Shown here piece after piece: positions 32,075-41,204 of a stretch of DNA of 64,000 nt (the first letter of the stretch is position 1; the number at the start of each line of letters is the position of its first letter). The stretch is from JBAVVD01 sp049697115 (lineage in GTDB: Bacteria > Acidobacteriota > Aminicenantia > Aminicenantales > UBA4085), in NCBI GenBank assembly GCA_049697115.1, contig JBAVVD010000040.1, forward strand, positions 66,888-130,887, read 5' to 3'. The position numbers and the translations under genes are program-made. Below the pieces are notes generated by a model. That model did not search any database. It had not been told where the DNA came from and worked only from the letters and a program-made list of their open reading frames with translations.

Positions 32075-33289
32075 ATGTCAAAATGGATAATTTCTTGGAG
32101 CCCCCGTACGGCGCTAAAAATGACACACAGGCAAGAGACATTCCTGAACCGCGATTTTATTCTCGCTCTGCTGGGCTATTTTTTTCTCTTTATGAGTGTC
32201 ACCCTCTTTTTTCTCTTTCCCATTTTCCTGGCCCAGTTTCATCCTTCGAAAAGCCAGGTGGGCTTGATCATGGGGATTCACAGTATCACGGCCATTTGCG
32301 TTCGCCCTTTTTTCGGCCGCCGGATCGATGTTCGGGGAGGCAAAAAAATCTCTCTGATCGGCATTTTGCTTTTAGTGGCTCTCATTCCTTGGTTTCATCT
32401 GGTTAAAAACGCCGGCATTCTACCGCTCCTCCTGCGCGCACTCACCGGAGTGGGCTGGGGAATCGGAATGACCGCGACAATGGCCATCTGCTCGGACCTG
32501 GCGCCCATTGAGAGACTGGCCCATTCCATCGGCCTCATCGGCGTCGCTGGAATCATATCCTCGGCTCTGGGTCCTCTTCTGGCGGAGGAAATAGTCGACC
32601 GTTTTGGTTTCGGAGGGGTATTCAACGCCAGCCTTATTTTCCTTGTTGCCGCATTGATCTGCATGTGTCTCACCCGTGAGGTCATTAAGCCGAATCACTC
32701 AAAAAGTCATTTCAGTTCGGATGCTTTGAAAAAGTTTTCCGGATCAGCCATATTAATCATCTCGACCATGCCCGTTTTTCACGGAGCCGTACGGGGTGCG
32801 GTCGTCAACTTTATCGCTCTTTTTGGGAAGTCCGTCTCGTTCTCACGGGTCGGACCCTTTTTCTTAGCTTTTTCTCTGGCCGCCATCATCACCCGAATTG
32901 GAATCGGCGACCTGTCGGATCGCTACGGCCGAAAGAAGGTCATTTTTCCCGGAGCCTGCATCATCAGTCTCAACCTTTTCTGGATATCTCAAGTCCAGAG
33001 TTACTGGGTTTTCAATCTCAACGGATTTATCGCCGGCCTCGGCCAGGGGCTCATTTTTCCCGCCTTGAGCACCTACATCATAGATATCCTGGGAAGGGAA
33101 AACAAAGGACTGGCTTTGAGCCTCTATCTTTCACTCTTTGATGTGGGCATGGGGATCGGTTCGCCTTTTTTCGGATGGATTTCCGACCTCTATGGCTACC
33201 GTAAAATGTATATCGTGGCCGGGCTGCTGCTGTTAGTCTCGACGATAGTGTTTACAATTAAAGCGCCACATCCCCCAGATCACGGATAG
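32075..33289 (+). CDS. MFS transporter
   Basis: About 404 residues with 12 predicted transmembrane helices. The loop 2-3 signature is visible (FFGRRIDVRGGKKISLIG, a form of GxxxDRxGRR), as is its second-half counterpart GDLSDRYGRKKVIF. The family is mostly drug or metabolite efflux, or sugar/organic-acid transport; no residues here fix the substrate. I place the start at the ATG at 32075 with AGAAGG just upstream; the ATG at 32120 (MTHRQETF) is an alternative. The long leader suggests post-transcriptional control. Confidence 0.92.
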   Translation: MSKWIISWSPRTALKMTHRQETFLNRDFILALLGYFFLFMSVTLFFLFPIFLAQFHPSKSQVGLIMGIHSITAICVRPFFGRRIDVRGGKKISLIGILLLVALIPWFHLVKNAGILPLLLRALTGVGWGIGMTATMAICSDLAPIERLAHSIGLIGVAGIISSALGPLLAEEIVDRFGFGGVFNASLIFLVAALICMCLTREVIKPNHSKSHFSSDALKKFSGSAILIISTMPVFHGAVRGAVVNFIALFGKSVSFSRVGPFFLAFSLAAIITRIGIGDLSDRYGRKKVIFPGACIISLNLFWISQVQSYWVFNLNGFIAGLGQGLIFPALSTYIIDILGRENKGLALSLYLSLFDVGMGIGSPFFGWISDLYGYRKMYIVAGLLLLVSTIVFTIKAPHPPDHG

Positions 33290-33367
33290 AAAGTTCAGAA
33301 GAGGTCCGGACGGTCCACGGGCATTCGATGACCCGGAGAGGCGGCAATTTTGGGATGTCCGTTCATT

Positions 33368-33397
33368 TTGAATTCTCAGGACAATCAATGATAAAAT
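33368..33397 (+). promoter_or_regulatory. candidate promoter for the DUF362 gene
   Basis: TTGAAT, 18-nt spacer, TAAAAT; leader of about 17 nt with GAGAGG before the ATG at 33421. Confidence 0.4.
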
Positions 33398-33420
33398 ATG
33401 CATTTATGAGAGGTCAAAAG

Positions 33421-34416
33421 ATGAATCACACGATCATTCCCGGGCTGAATCGTCGGGAATTTATCAAAATGTCCTTTGTCGGGCTCACTTCCTTGCCCCA
33501 TTTTGAAACGCGTCTTTTTTCTCAGGAAAAAAGGAAGACCCCCATTGCCCTTTTTAAAACCAGCGACCGGAAGCAGGGAGTGAGAGAGATCCTTCGCCTT
33601 CTTTCCTTTCCTTCGCCACAGGGGAAGAGACTGTTGATTAAACCCAATTTCAATACGGCTGATCCTGCGCCCGGCTCGACCCATAACGACACACTGGCTC
33701 AACTGATCCTGGAGATGAGAGCGCGCGGTGCGGATCAAATTACGGTGGGCGAGAGGAGCGGCCCTCCTCCAACCCACAAAGTGATGGAGGAGAAGGGAAT
33801 TTTCGCCCTCGCCCGTGAAATGGATTTTGCGGTCATTAACTTTGAGGAGCTTCCTGAGGAAGAATGGGTGCATTTCAATCCTCCTGGAAGTCACTGGCCT
33901 GAAGGATTTTCCCTCGCCAAACCGGCCGTTGATGCGGAATATCTTGTTTCCACATGCTGTCTGAAAACTCATCAGTTTGGTGGAGTTTTTACCATGTCGA
34001 TGAAGCTGTCTGTCGGTTTGACTCCCAAAAAATACATGCGAGAACTCCATCGTTCGCCGGATATGAGGAAGATGATTGCCGAGTTGAACTTCGGCTATCG
34101 GCCTCAGGTTATCGTCCTGGATGGAGTGGACGCCTTTGTCGATGGCGGTCCATCGACCGGGAAAAATGTCAACGCCAATGTTTTTATTGGCGGCACGGAT
34201 AGGATCGCCGTCGATGCGGTCGGTTTGGCTGTCCTTAAAGATCTGGGATCCAATGAGGCGATCATGAAAACCAAAATCTTTGAGCAGGAGCAGATCCGGA
34301 GAGCGGTCGAGCTGGGACTGGGAATCAGCCATCCTGAACAGATTGAAATTGTGACTCCCGATCCGCCGAGCCAGATTTATGCAAAGACAATCCGAGAAAT
34401 TCTGAATGAAGGATGA
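33421..34416 (+). CDS. Tat-exported DUF362 family protein
   Basis: 331 residues. The N-terminus has a twin-arginine signal (LNRREFIKMSFVGLTSLP), so it should be exported folded. The DUF362 domain spans about 45-310, with KPNFNTADPAPGSTHND, CCLKTHQFGGVFTMSMKL and VLDGVDAFVDGGPSTGK. Related proteins often carry an iron-sulfur ferredoxin domain, but no CxxCxxC cluster is seen here. Biochemical function is unknown. The longer frame beginning at 33328 is rejected because the ATG at 33421 has a ribosome binding site and begins the signal. Confidence 0.9.
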   Translation: MNHTIIPGLNRREFIKMSFVGLTSLPHFETRLFSQEKRKTPIALFKTSDRKQGVREILRLLSFPSPQGKRLLIKPNFNTADPAPGSTHNDTLAQLILEMRARGADQITVGERSGPPPTHKVMEEKGIFALAREMDFAVINFEELPEEEWVHFNPPGSHWPEGFSLAKPAVDAEYLVSTCCLKTHQFGGVFTMSMKLSVGLTPKKYMRELHRSPDMRKMIAELNFGYRPQVIVLDGVDAFVDGGPSTGKNVNANVFIGGTDRIAVDAVGLAVLKDLGSNEAIMKTKIFEQEQIRRAVELGLGISHPEQIEIVTPDPPSQIYAKTIREILNEG

Positions 34417-34550
34417 GAGCGATGGGCGTTTATGACTGGATCCGCTCGTCATCCAAATTTACTGAGAGGACGCTGGAACTCCGCTCACTTCATTCATGGA
34501 GTTGAGATGGAAGAATGCACGCATCGTCCGATGGGGGCCAGGCCGGAGAC

Positions 34551-35897
34551 TCACTCTCCGGCAACCGTAAGCTCACGGACCTTGATTGTCGGGCCGCAGA
34601 CAGGGCTTTGAAAATCCAGGTCATTTCCAATGAGCTCGATATTGTTCAGAATTTCTCCGAGATTGCCGGAAATCGTAATATCTGAGACCGGAAAGGTGAT
34701 TTCTCCCTTTTCAATCCACAGTCCGAATGCTCCTCTGGAGATATCTCCGGTGATCGGATTCAAGCCGTGGCCGAGCGTCCTGGTCAGAAGCAATGCGTGA
34801 TCGCAGGAAGCGATGATTTCCTCGGGGGAATGCGCTCCGGATTCAAGATAAAAATTATTCGGACCCACACCGTTTCCTTCCGCATTCCCCGTCGCACAGA
34901 GCTTCAACTTCCTGGCCGCATAGGTGTTGCACAGAAAATTTTTCAGGATTCCTTTTTCAACGACCACTGTTTTACGGGTGGGTACGCCTTCTGAGTCGAA
35001 GGGGCATGATCCCAATTTCCCGGACATCAGGCCGTCGTCAACGATAGTGATGGTCTCGTTTCCTATGCGCTGTCCAAGCCGGCCGGCAAGAAAAGTCGCT
35101 TTCTGGTAGACGGCGACTCCAGAGACGCAAGAAAAGAGGAAACCCAGAAGCCAGGCGGTCATCATCGGCTCAAAGATCACCGGCACTTTTTGAGTGGGAA
35201 TTTTTCTGGGATTCATCTGGCGCACAGTCCGCTCCACGGCTTTTTTGGCGATGGCCTCTGGCGGTTCAAGGTCTCTGAAGTGAATCTTGGAAGAGAACCA
35301 GAAATCCTCCACCCGATGATCTGTCTCTCCGGCCTGAAGGCCGACACTCAGGCTGCAGTAAGTGCGATCGTACTCGCCGATAAAGCCATTGGAACTGGCC
35401 AAGACAATTTTTGATTCATGGGTGACACAGCTGGCGCTGTGAGAGTTGGAGATCCTTCTGTCCTGGAGAGCGATATTTTCTGTCTCCAGGGCGAGACGGA
35501 TCTTGGTTTTGGAGTCGAACTCCTGGATTTCCGGATCATACATATTGAGAGAAGCGATGTCCGTCGTGACCGGAGATAAAGGCGGCAAACCACAAAATTT
35601 GTCTGCGCTCGCCAACCGGGCGCGCCGGATGGCATTTTTGACCAGATGCCTGAGCGTCTCCGGGCACAGATCGGAAGAAGTGGTGAAGGCGGTTTTTTTA
35701 TCCTTGATGACTTTCAGACCCATGTATCTGGAGCCGGCTTCAACCAGGTTTTCAAGGTTTCCCTGCCGGACATCCACGCTGAACTCAGTCCCGTCCACAA
35801 TAGAGATTTCGATCTCATCCGCCCCGCTCTTTCTTCCGAATTGGACAAGACTTTCAGCCATCTCCACCAGTTTCAACGGATCTTTGCGCGTATTCAC
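34551..35897 (-). CDS. pmbA: TldE/PmbA-type subunit of the TldD-TldE metalloprotease
   Basis: 448 residues of the U62 modulator family. Conserved blocks are VDGTEFSVDVRQGNLENLVEAGSR shortened to its core VRQGNLENLVEAGS, KVPVIFEPMMTAWLLGFL, DDGLMSGKLGSCPFDSEGVP and NAEGNGVGPNNFYLESG. The HExxxH zinc site is lacking, as normal for TldE, which pairs with TldD to form the hetero-dimeric protease that processes peptides. The GTG start overlaps the tldD stop (GTGA) and has GGAGG. An in-frame longer start at 35942 inside tldD is unlikely. Confidence 0.95.
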   Translation of the reverse strand: MNTRKDPLKLVEMAESLVQFGRKSGADEIEISIVDGTEFSVDVRQGNLENLVEAGSRYMGLKVIKDKKTAFTTSSDLCPETLRHLVKNAIRRARLASADKFCGLPPLSPVTTDIASLNMYDPEIQEFDSKTKIRLALETENIALQDRRISNSHSASCVTHESKIVLASSNGFIGEYDRTYCSLSVGLQAGETDHRVEDFWFSSKIHFRDLEPPEAIAKKAVERTVRQMNPRKIPTQKVPVIFEPMMTAWLLGFLFSCVSGVAVYQKATFLAGRLGQRIGNETITIVDDGLMSGKLGSCPFDSEGVPTRKTVVVEKGILKNFLCNTYAARKLKLCATGNAEGNGVGPNNFYLESGAHSPEEIIASCDHALLLTRTLGHGLNPITGDISRGAFGLWIEKGEITFPVSDITISGNLGEILNNIELIGNDLDFQSPVCGPTIKVRELTVAGE

Positions 35898-37333
35898 TGG
35901 AGTCCTCCGACGGTCATACTGGAAATTTTGATCGTCGGACATCCATCCGTGACCGGAACTTCCTGGCCTTCCTTGCCACAGGTCCCGGTCTGAAGGCTGA
36001 ATTTCAAGTCGGACCCGATCATTTCGATTTTGTGAAGAATATCGATGTTCGTCCCGATGAGCGTGGCCTGTTTGACGGGAACGGTCAATTTCCCGTTATT
36101 GATGAGAAAACCCGAGCTCACGGAAAAAGTGAATTTTCCTGAGTCTTCAACCTGGCCGCCTTGGAATTTGTCTGCATAAAATCCTTTGCGGACGGATTTG
36201 ATAATTTCTTCCGGGTCGTATTCTCCCTTTTCAATATAAGTGTTGGCCATTCGGGGAATCGGAATCGAAGCGTAGCCCTGCCTTCGCCCGTGCCCGGTAA
36301 GCGGCATTTTCATGAGTCGTGCGGAAAGCCTGTCCTGAAGGAATCCTCGGACGATCCCCTTGTGGATGAGAAGAGTCTTTTGAGGCACAGTCCCCTCATC
36401 GTCGATATTATACGATCCTCTGAAATAGGGGATTGTCGGGTCGTCATAGATTGTCACCCGATCTGAGGCGACCTTCTGGCCCAGCTTGTCCCAGAAGATA
36501 GAAGTCTTTTTCCGGTTGGAATCCGCTTCGAGGAGATGGCCGGTCGCTTCGTGAATGAGGACTCCAGCGTGACCAGGGGCGAGGACAACGGGCATTTCTC
36601 CGGCTGGTGCCGGGCGGGCTTCAAGAAGGCTGACGGCTTCCTGGGCGGCTTCTTTTCCGATTTGAGCGGGAATAAAGCCGTCTCTAAAATATTCAAGGCC
36701 GACCCTTCCGCCCCCTCCTGAAAATCCGAATTCCCGCTTATTTTTCTTTTCGGCAATGGCCACGCAGACGAGTTTGATAAGCGGCCGGGCGTCTGAGACC
36801 ATCAGTCCTTCTGAATTCACGATGGTCACATACTGGATATGGTCCTGGAGGGAGACTTTAACCTTTTTTACAGCCGGGCTGAATTTCTGACAGGCCAGAT
36901 AGGCCTCTTTGACCAGGTTGATTTTTTTCTCCAGGCCCGCTTTATGCGCCGGTCTGCGAACCGGATAGAAATTGTGGATAAATCCGGTGGGTTTAAGCCG
37001 ATACTCCCGGCGGTGCGCTCCAGAGGAGGCGATCGCGGCCGCTGAGAAAGCCGCCTTCTTGATTTTTTCCGGTGAGAAATCGTTCGTATAGCCGTACCCC
37101 GTCATTTCACCGCAGAGGACTCGGATGCCCATCCCCAGGATGAGGCTTTCGGCGGTTTCCTTGATGATGTCTTCTTCCATGGTGATGAAATTGTAGGATC
37201 GGTATTCGAGATATATTTCTGCAAAATCTCCGCCTCCGGAAAGGGCGGTATTCAGGATTTTTTGGAGCTTGACCGGAGAGAAATGGAAGTGGTCCTCAAA
37301 AGGAAGGGACAGAGGAGATATCGCCTTCTTCAT
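35894..37333 (-). CDS. tldD: TldD metalloprotease subunit
   Basis: 479 residues of peptidase family U62. The zinc motif HEATGHLLEAD (HExxxH) is intact, with a later metal-ligand region GTCGKEGQEVPVTDG. With TldE it degrades unfolded peptides and, in some bacteria, matures RiPPs or degrades antitoxins; no RiPP precursor is evident nearby. The ATG at 37333 has GGAG 9 nt upstream. It follows the flippase-like membrane gene by 16 nt and overlaps pmbA, making a three-gene operon. Confidence 0.96.
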   Translation of the reverse strand: MKKAISPLSLPFEDHFHFSPVKLQKILNTALSGGGDFAEIYLEYRSYNFITMEEDIIKETAESLILGMGIRVLCGEMTGYGYTNDFSPEKIKKAAFSAAAIASSGAHRREYRLKPTGFIHNFYPVRRPAHKAGLEKKINLVKEAYLACQKFSPAVKKVKVSLQDHIQYVTIVNSEGLMVSDARPLIKLVCVAIAEKKNKREFGFSGGGGRVGLEYFRDGFIPAQIGKEAAQEAVSLLEARPAPAGEMPVVLAPGHAGVLIHEATGHLLEADSNRKKTSIFWDKLGQKVASDRVTIYDDPTIPYFRGSYNIDDEGTVPQKTLLIHKGIVRGFLQDRLSARLMKMPLTGHGRRQGYASIPIPRMANTYIEKGEYDPEEIIKSVRKGFYADKFQGGQVEDSGKFTFSVSSGFLINNGKLTVPVKQATLIGTNIDILHKIEMIGSDLKFSLQTGTCGKEGQEVPVTDGCPTIKISSMTVGGLQ

Positions 37334-37349
37334 TCAAAGAGTCTCCACA

Positions 37350-38384
37350 TCAGATCTTGATTGGATTTCTCCGTTTCCATTTTTTAACGAGCGGCAAGGC
37401 CAGGATGGCAATACTCACAATGCCGAGAGAATATTCAAAGAGATTTGTCAAAAGATGGATGGTAATTCCAGAAAGGATGGCCAGCCGCGGCTCAAAGTTC
37501 ATCAGCTTGAAAGAAAAGGCCCAGGCGGATTCCCAGGTGCCGAAGCCGGCGATGCCTTTAATGGGAAGGGCCGAGGTGAGTTCAGCCCCTGTCAATCCCA
37601 GGATGGTTTTCCAGATACTGAGGTTCTGGAGGGAAAAGCCGTGGCTCCTCAACAGAGCAAAGAGCAGAAAGTAAATAGAGACATATTTGCCGAGGCGGAT
37701 AAGCAGAGAAAGAAAAAACAGGGGAAAATAAATTTTCCGGGCTTGAATTTGAGAAAGGCTCTGTAAGATCACATGGGCTTTTTCTACAGAACCATTTGCC
37801 CACTTTCGGCGGTGGACTTTTAATGCCGTTAAAAAAGCTTGATAGATCTTTAAAAGAAAGCGGGAAAGAGGAACGAGCTTCCAGAGAATGATGAAAATCG
37901 CAAGAAAAAAGAGAAGGGAGAGAAAGAGCAGGGAAGTGCCGGAGAACGGAGCTGAGCCAAAGCCCACGGCCAGAAGAGCCAGGATCAGGAAAGGACTGAG
38001 CGTTAAAAAATCGAAGACAAAGGCGACAACAAAAGTTGAGGTTGCGCTTTCGAAGGGAAAATTCAGCCTCCGGTTAAGGACGTAAATATAGGAAAGCGAT
38101 CCGATTCTCGCTGGAAGGAGGTCATCAAAACAGTTGCGGATGAAAGTGACCATGAAGATATTTCCCCAACCAATGGCTTGGGGCTGGAGGAGCCATTTGT
38201 ACCTCCAGGCGCGGAGCCAGGTGGCCATGAGATTGACGGCCATATAAGCGAATAGCGGCGGATAGTAAATCCGTGAGAGTGTCCGCGTCAGGTCTTCGGC
38301 TTTTATCTGGGAGAATAAATACCAGAGGAGAAAAATTGAGAGAGCGGCTGAGAGGGTAATATACACGCGCCTAGATTTTCGCAT
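37350..38384 (-). CDS. lysylphosphatidylglycerol synthase-type (UPF0104/AglD) integral membrane protein
   Basis: 344 residues and about eight transmembrane helices. Typical UPF0104 features are the charged start, NLMATWLRAWRYKWLL, FIRNCFDDLLPARIGSLSYIY, and the late GIAGFGTWESAWAF. The family covers MprF flippase-like membrane domains and archaeal AglD; this protein has no C-terminal transferase domain. Role probably in lipid or lipid-linked sugar handling, unproven. It is first in the operon with tldD-pmbA. Its ATG lies about 2 nt after a predicted transcription start, with no ribosome binding site. Confidence 0.9.
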   Translation of the reverse strand: MRKSRRVYITLSAALSIFLLWYLFSQIKAEDLTRTLSRIYYPPLFAYMAVNLMATWLRAWRYKWLLQPQAIGWGNIFMVTFIRNCFDDLLPARIGSLSYIYVLNRRLNFPFESATSTFVVAFVFDFLTLSPFLILALLAVGFGSAPFSGTSLLFLSLLFFLAIFIILWKLVPLSRFLLKIYQAFLTALKVHRRKWANGSVEKAHVILQSLSQIQARKIYFPLFFLSLLIRLGKYVSIYFLLFALLRSHGFSLQNLSIWKTILGLTGAELTSALPIKGIAGFGTWESAWAFSFKLMNFEPRLAILSGITIHLLTNLFEYSLGIVSIAILALPLVKKWKRRNPIKI

Positions 38385-38392
38385 TGCTGTAT

Positions 38393-38420
38393 ATTGTAAA
38401 TGCTTTTCCCCTCATGTCAA
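38393..38420 (-). promoter_or_regulatory. strong promoter of a probably leaderless transcript (membrane protein-tldD-pmbA)
   Basis: Minus strand: TTGACA (38420-38415), 16-nt spacer, TACAAT (38398-38393). Predicted start near 38386, 2 nt from the ATG at 38384. No Shine-Dalgarno sequence. Confidence 0.55.
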
Positions 38421-38436
38421 ACAGACTTTCCACGTC

Positions 38437-38513
38437 GGGCGGGTGGGAAGTCCCTCCGCCGTGTCCCCCTCCCTCGATGATCGCCCCCATCATAGAAATG
38501 GAGGTTCCCGATT
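38437..38513 (+). repeat. GC-rich dispersed repeat, copy B
   Basis: Same family as 26469-26546 (about 85-88 % by eye). It sits between the divergent promoters of the membrane-protein operon and nadC. Confidence 0.7.
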
Positions 38514-38525
38514 CTTTCCACCAAG

Positions 38526-38554
38526 TTGACTGCCTGAATGGAAAGGCATATAAT
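38526..38554 (+). promoter_or_regulatory. near-consensus promoter of a probably leaderless nadC transcript
   Basis: TTGACT, 17-nt spacer, TATAAT. The predicted start near 38561 is 2 nt from the nadC ATG at 38563; between -10 and ATG is only a T-run and AA, with no Shine-Dalgarno sequence. Confidence 0.6.
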
Positions 38555-38562
38555 TTTTTTTA

Positions 38563-39399
38563 ATGAAAATCAAAGAGATAGATACGGCCATTAATGCGGC
38601 CATCAAAGAAGATCTGCCGAAAGGGGATATCACTTCGGAAAGCATTATTCCCCGCGCTTCGACTTCCGAAGCCATTCTTCTGGCCAAGGAAGACGGTGTT
38701 TTAGCCGGAATCCATGTGGCCCAAAGAGTCTTCAAGAAAATTGATTCTTCCGTAAAGTTCAAAAAGATTTTCAAGGATGGCCAGGCTTTCAAAAAAGGTG
38801 ATGTCCTGGCCGAAATCAAGGGAAACTCGATTTCGCTCTTAAAAGGGGAGAGGACGGCTCTGAATTTTTTGCAGAGATTGTCTGGGATCGCCACGATGAC
38901 CAGGCGATTTGTGGAGGTTGTCGCCGGAACTCCAGCTCAAATTCTGGATACCCGCAAGACAACGCCCGGCCTCCGGGCACTGGAGAAAGATGCCGTCCGG
39001 ACAGGAGGCGGAGTGAACCACCGCTTGAACCTCTCAACGATGGTGCTGATCAAGGATAACCATTTGATGTTTATCGGCAGCATTCCAGAAGCCATCCGAC
39101 GGGCCAGGGAAAAGGTCAAGCGGGGGATAAAAATTGAGGTTGAAGTGACCGGTTTTAAAGAGGCCAGAGAGGCCGTGGAAAGCGGAGCGGATATTATCAT
39201 GCTCGACAATATGCCGCTCTTGAAAATGAAAGAAATTGTCAATTGGGTCAATGGAAGAGCGCGGATAGAAGCTTCAGGAAATATCAGCCTGGAGAATGTG
39301 CGAGCGATTGCCGGCCTCGGCGTCGATTTTATTTCCGTGGGGAAACTCACGCATTCCTTTGTTTCTATAGATCTGAGCCTTGAGTTTTTGAAGGATTGA
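38563..39399 (+). CDS. nadC: nicotinate-nucleotide pyrophosphorylase (carboxylating)
   Basis: 278 residues, usual NadC length. Motifs: N-terminal DLPKGDITSESIIP, GERTALNFLQRLSGIATMT, LDTRKTTPGLRALEKDAVRTGG (substrate-binding Arg/Lys/His: key residues RKTTPG and GGGVNHR), IKDNH and the late IMLDNMP. It converts quinolinate and PRPP to nicotinate mononucleotide in de novo NAD synthesis. It begins directly after a strong promoter without a ribosome binding site. It is followed by nadB, whose ATG lies 3 nt beyond the nadC stop. nadA is not in the window. Confidence 0.97.
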   Translation: MKIKEIDTAINAAIKEDLPKGDITSESIIPRASTSEAILLAKEDGVLAGIHVAQRVFKKIDSSVKFKKIFKDGQAFKKGDVLAEIKGNSISLLKGERTALNFLQRLSGIATMTRRFVEVVAGTPAQILDTRKTTPGLRALEKDAVRTGGGVNHRLNLSTMVLIKDNHLMFIGSIPEAIRRAREKVKRGIKIEVEVTGFKEAREAVESGADIIMLDNMPLLKMKEIVNWVNGRARIEASGNISLENVRAIAGLGVDFISVGKLTHSFVSIDLSLEFLKD

Positions 39400-39401
39400 A
39401 C

Positions 39402-40976
39402 ATGAAGGAAGAAAAAACCATTCACACGGATGTGCTGGTCATTGGATGTGGAATTGCCGGCGCCAGCGCCGCCCTCGAAGCCGCCAAGAGCGGGTTGAAA
39501 GTTGTGGTTATCACCAAGAGCGCAACACTTGAAGAATCGAACACTTTCTATGCCCAGGGTGGAATTGTTTCTGTCGGCGCAGATGATCATCCCGAGCTTC
39601 TTAAAGAGGACATCATCAAGACCGGCGACGGCATCAATGATCCGGAAGCGGTGGACATTCTTGTGAGGGAGAGCAAAGAGCTAGTCGATAAAATTCTGAT
39701 CAAGGAATTGGATATACCCTTTACGCGGAGTTCTCCGGATTCCCTGGATTACGCCCAGGAAGCCGGTCATTCGCGTCGGAGAATTCTCCACATCAAAGAC
39801 GCCACAGGAAGGACTATCGCCGAAAAATTTATCGAGGCTCTGAAGAAATATTCCAATGTCACCATTATATCCGACCATACAGCGGTGGACATCCTCACCG
39901 TTCCCCATCATTCCAAAAATCCCATGGCCTATTACCGGGAGCCTCAGTGCATCGGCACCTATGTTCTGGACAACAAAACCAGCAAAGTCAAAAGGTTTTT
40001 TGCCGCCTATACCATCCTCGCGACGGGAGGCTGTGGGGCTGTCTATCTTTATACCTCCAATCCCCGAGACGCCATTGGTGCGGGATACGCGATGGCTCTC
40101 AAGGCCGGGGCGAGGATTGTCAACATGGAATACATCCAGTTTCATCCCACGCTGCTCTACCACCGCGATGCCGAGAATTTTTTAATCTCTGAGACCGTCA
40201 GGGGAGAAGGGGCGCGGCTGAAGACCAAAGAGGGCCGGACTTTCATGGAGAAATACAGTGAAAAAAAGGATCTGGCCCCCCGTGATGAAGTGACCCGGGC
40301 CATCTACGAGGAAATGGTCAACGGCAACTCGAATTACGTCTTGCTGGACCTGGCTTCCTATGCCAGATTTGACATTGCGAAGAGGTTTCCCAATATCTTC
40401 AGGACATGTCTGGAGAACGGGATGGACATTTCCAAAGAACCAATCCCTGTTGTCCCTGCCGCCCATTACTGCTGTGGAGGAGTCCTGGTGGATAGTTGGG
40501 GAAAGACTTCGCTCCGCGGCCTCTTTGCTGTGGGTGAAGTGTCTTGCACGGGCATCCATGGGGCCAACCGCCTGGCGTCCACTTCGCTCCTGGAAGGCTT
40601 GGTCTGGGGGACTCGAGCCGCACGGCATATCGTCACTCACTTCAATCCTGAAACTCCTTATAAAGCCTCCGATATTCACCCCTGGTATTATCCGGACAGG
40701 GAAGAGGAGATCGATCCGGCCCTTGTCAATCAGGATTGGCTTTTCATCCGCTCGACCCTCTGGAATTATGCAGGGATCATCCGCACGCGTAAGAGACTGG
40801 AGAGGGCGAAGGCCGATCTGGAATACCTCCGCCACAGAATTGAGAAATTTTATAGAGAGGCGGCGATGGATCCTAAAGTCGTGGGATTGAAGCACGGGAT
40901 TCAGGTGGCTTTGATGATCACCCATGCCGCCTTGGCCAATCCGGTCAGCCTCGGTGCCCACTTCCGCAAAGACTGA
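39402..40976 (+). CDS. nadB: L-aspartate oxidase
   Basis: About 524 residues of the succinate dehydrogenase/fumarate reductase flavoprotein family. The FAD dinucleotide motif VIGCGIAGASAALEAA is at the start. ESNTFYAQGGI, HSRRRILHIKDATG, FHPTLLY, SETVRGEGARL and PAAHYCCGGVLVD (with the active-site His/Arg region) follow, as does GEVSCTGIHGANRLASTSLLEGL. It oxidises aspartate to iminoaspartate, the first NAD-synthesis step, and in anaerobes may use fumarate as acceptor. The start is the ATG at 39402 rather than the upstream TTG overlapping nadC. Confidence 0.97.
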   Translation: MKEEKTIHTDVLVIGCGIAGASAALEAAKSGLKVVVITKSATLEESNTFYAQGGIVSVGADDHPELLKEDIIKTGDGINDPEAVDILVRESKELVDKILIKELDIPFTRSSPDSLDYAQEAGHSRRRILHIKDATGRTIAEKFIEALKKYSNVTIISDHTAVDILTVPHHSKNPMAYYREPQCIGTYVLDNKTSKVKRFFAAYTILATGGCGAVYLYTSNPRDAIGAGYAMALKAGARIVNMEYIQFHPTLLYHRDAENFLISETVRGEGARLKTKEGRTFMEKYSEKKDLAPRDEVTRAIYEEMVNGNSNYVLLDLASYARFDIAKRFPNIFRTCLENGMDISKEPIPVVPAAHYCCGGVLVDSWGKTSLRGLFAVGEVSCTGIHGANRLASTSLLEGLVWGTRAARHIVTHFNPETPYKASDIHPWYYPDREEEIDPALVNQDWLFIRSTLWNYAGIIRTRKRLERAKADLEYLRHRIEKFYREAAMDPKVVGLKHGIQVALMITHAALANPVSLGAHFRKD

Positions 40977-41142
40977 GTTTCGATCGTCGTTCATACGGAC
41001 TTCTCATCACATCATCCCGAGCCCAGAGGAAAGGCGGGGTGGAAAGAGGACGAGCGGGGTGGCGCCGTGACAGGGCCTCTGTTTATATCCAGATGAAAAA
41101 ATAGGGGGAACAGCGGTCACAATTGATTATTGACATTTTGGG

Positions 41143-41172
41143 TTGGAGGATTAAAATAACTTGTTCTATAAT
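41143..41172 (+). promoter_or_regulatory. candidate promoter of the ileS operon
   Basis: TATAAT at 41167-41172 with a weak TTGGAG 18 nt upstream. The leader is about 26 nt with a CGGAG box; no T-box structure fits. Confidence 0.35.
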
Positions 41173-41204
41173 AACAAAATAAATTCAAGTCTGCGGAGAA
41201 CCCG

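Noticed and set aside
31857..32090. 77-codon open frame upstream of the MFS gene
   Set aside because: No ribosome binding site or family match, and it overlaps the MFS start; more likely leader sequence.
40977..41204. T-box leader before ileS
   Set aside because: No T-box sequence or specifier stem is visible; a simple promoter with a leader of about 26 nt fits better.
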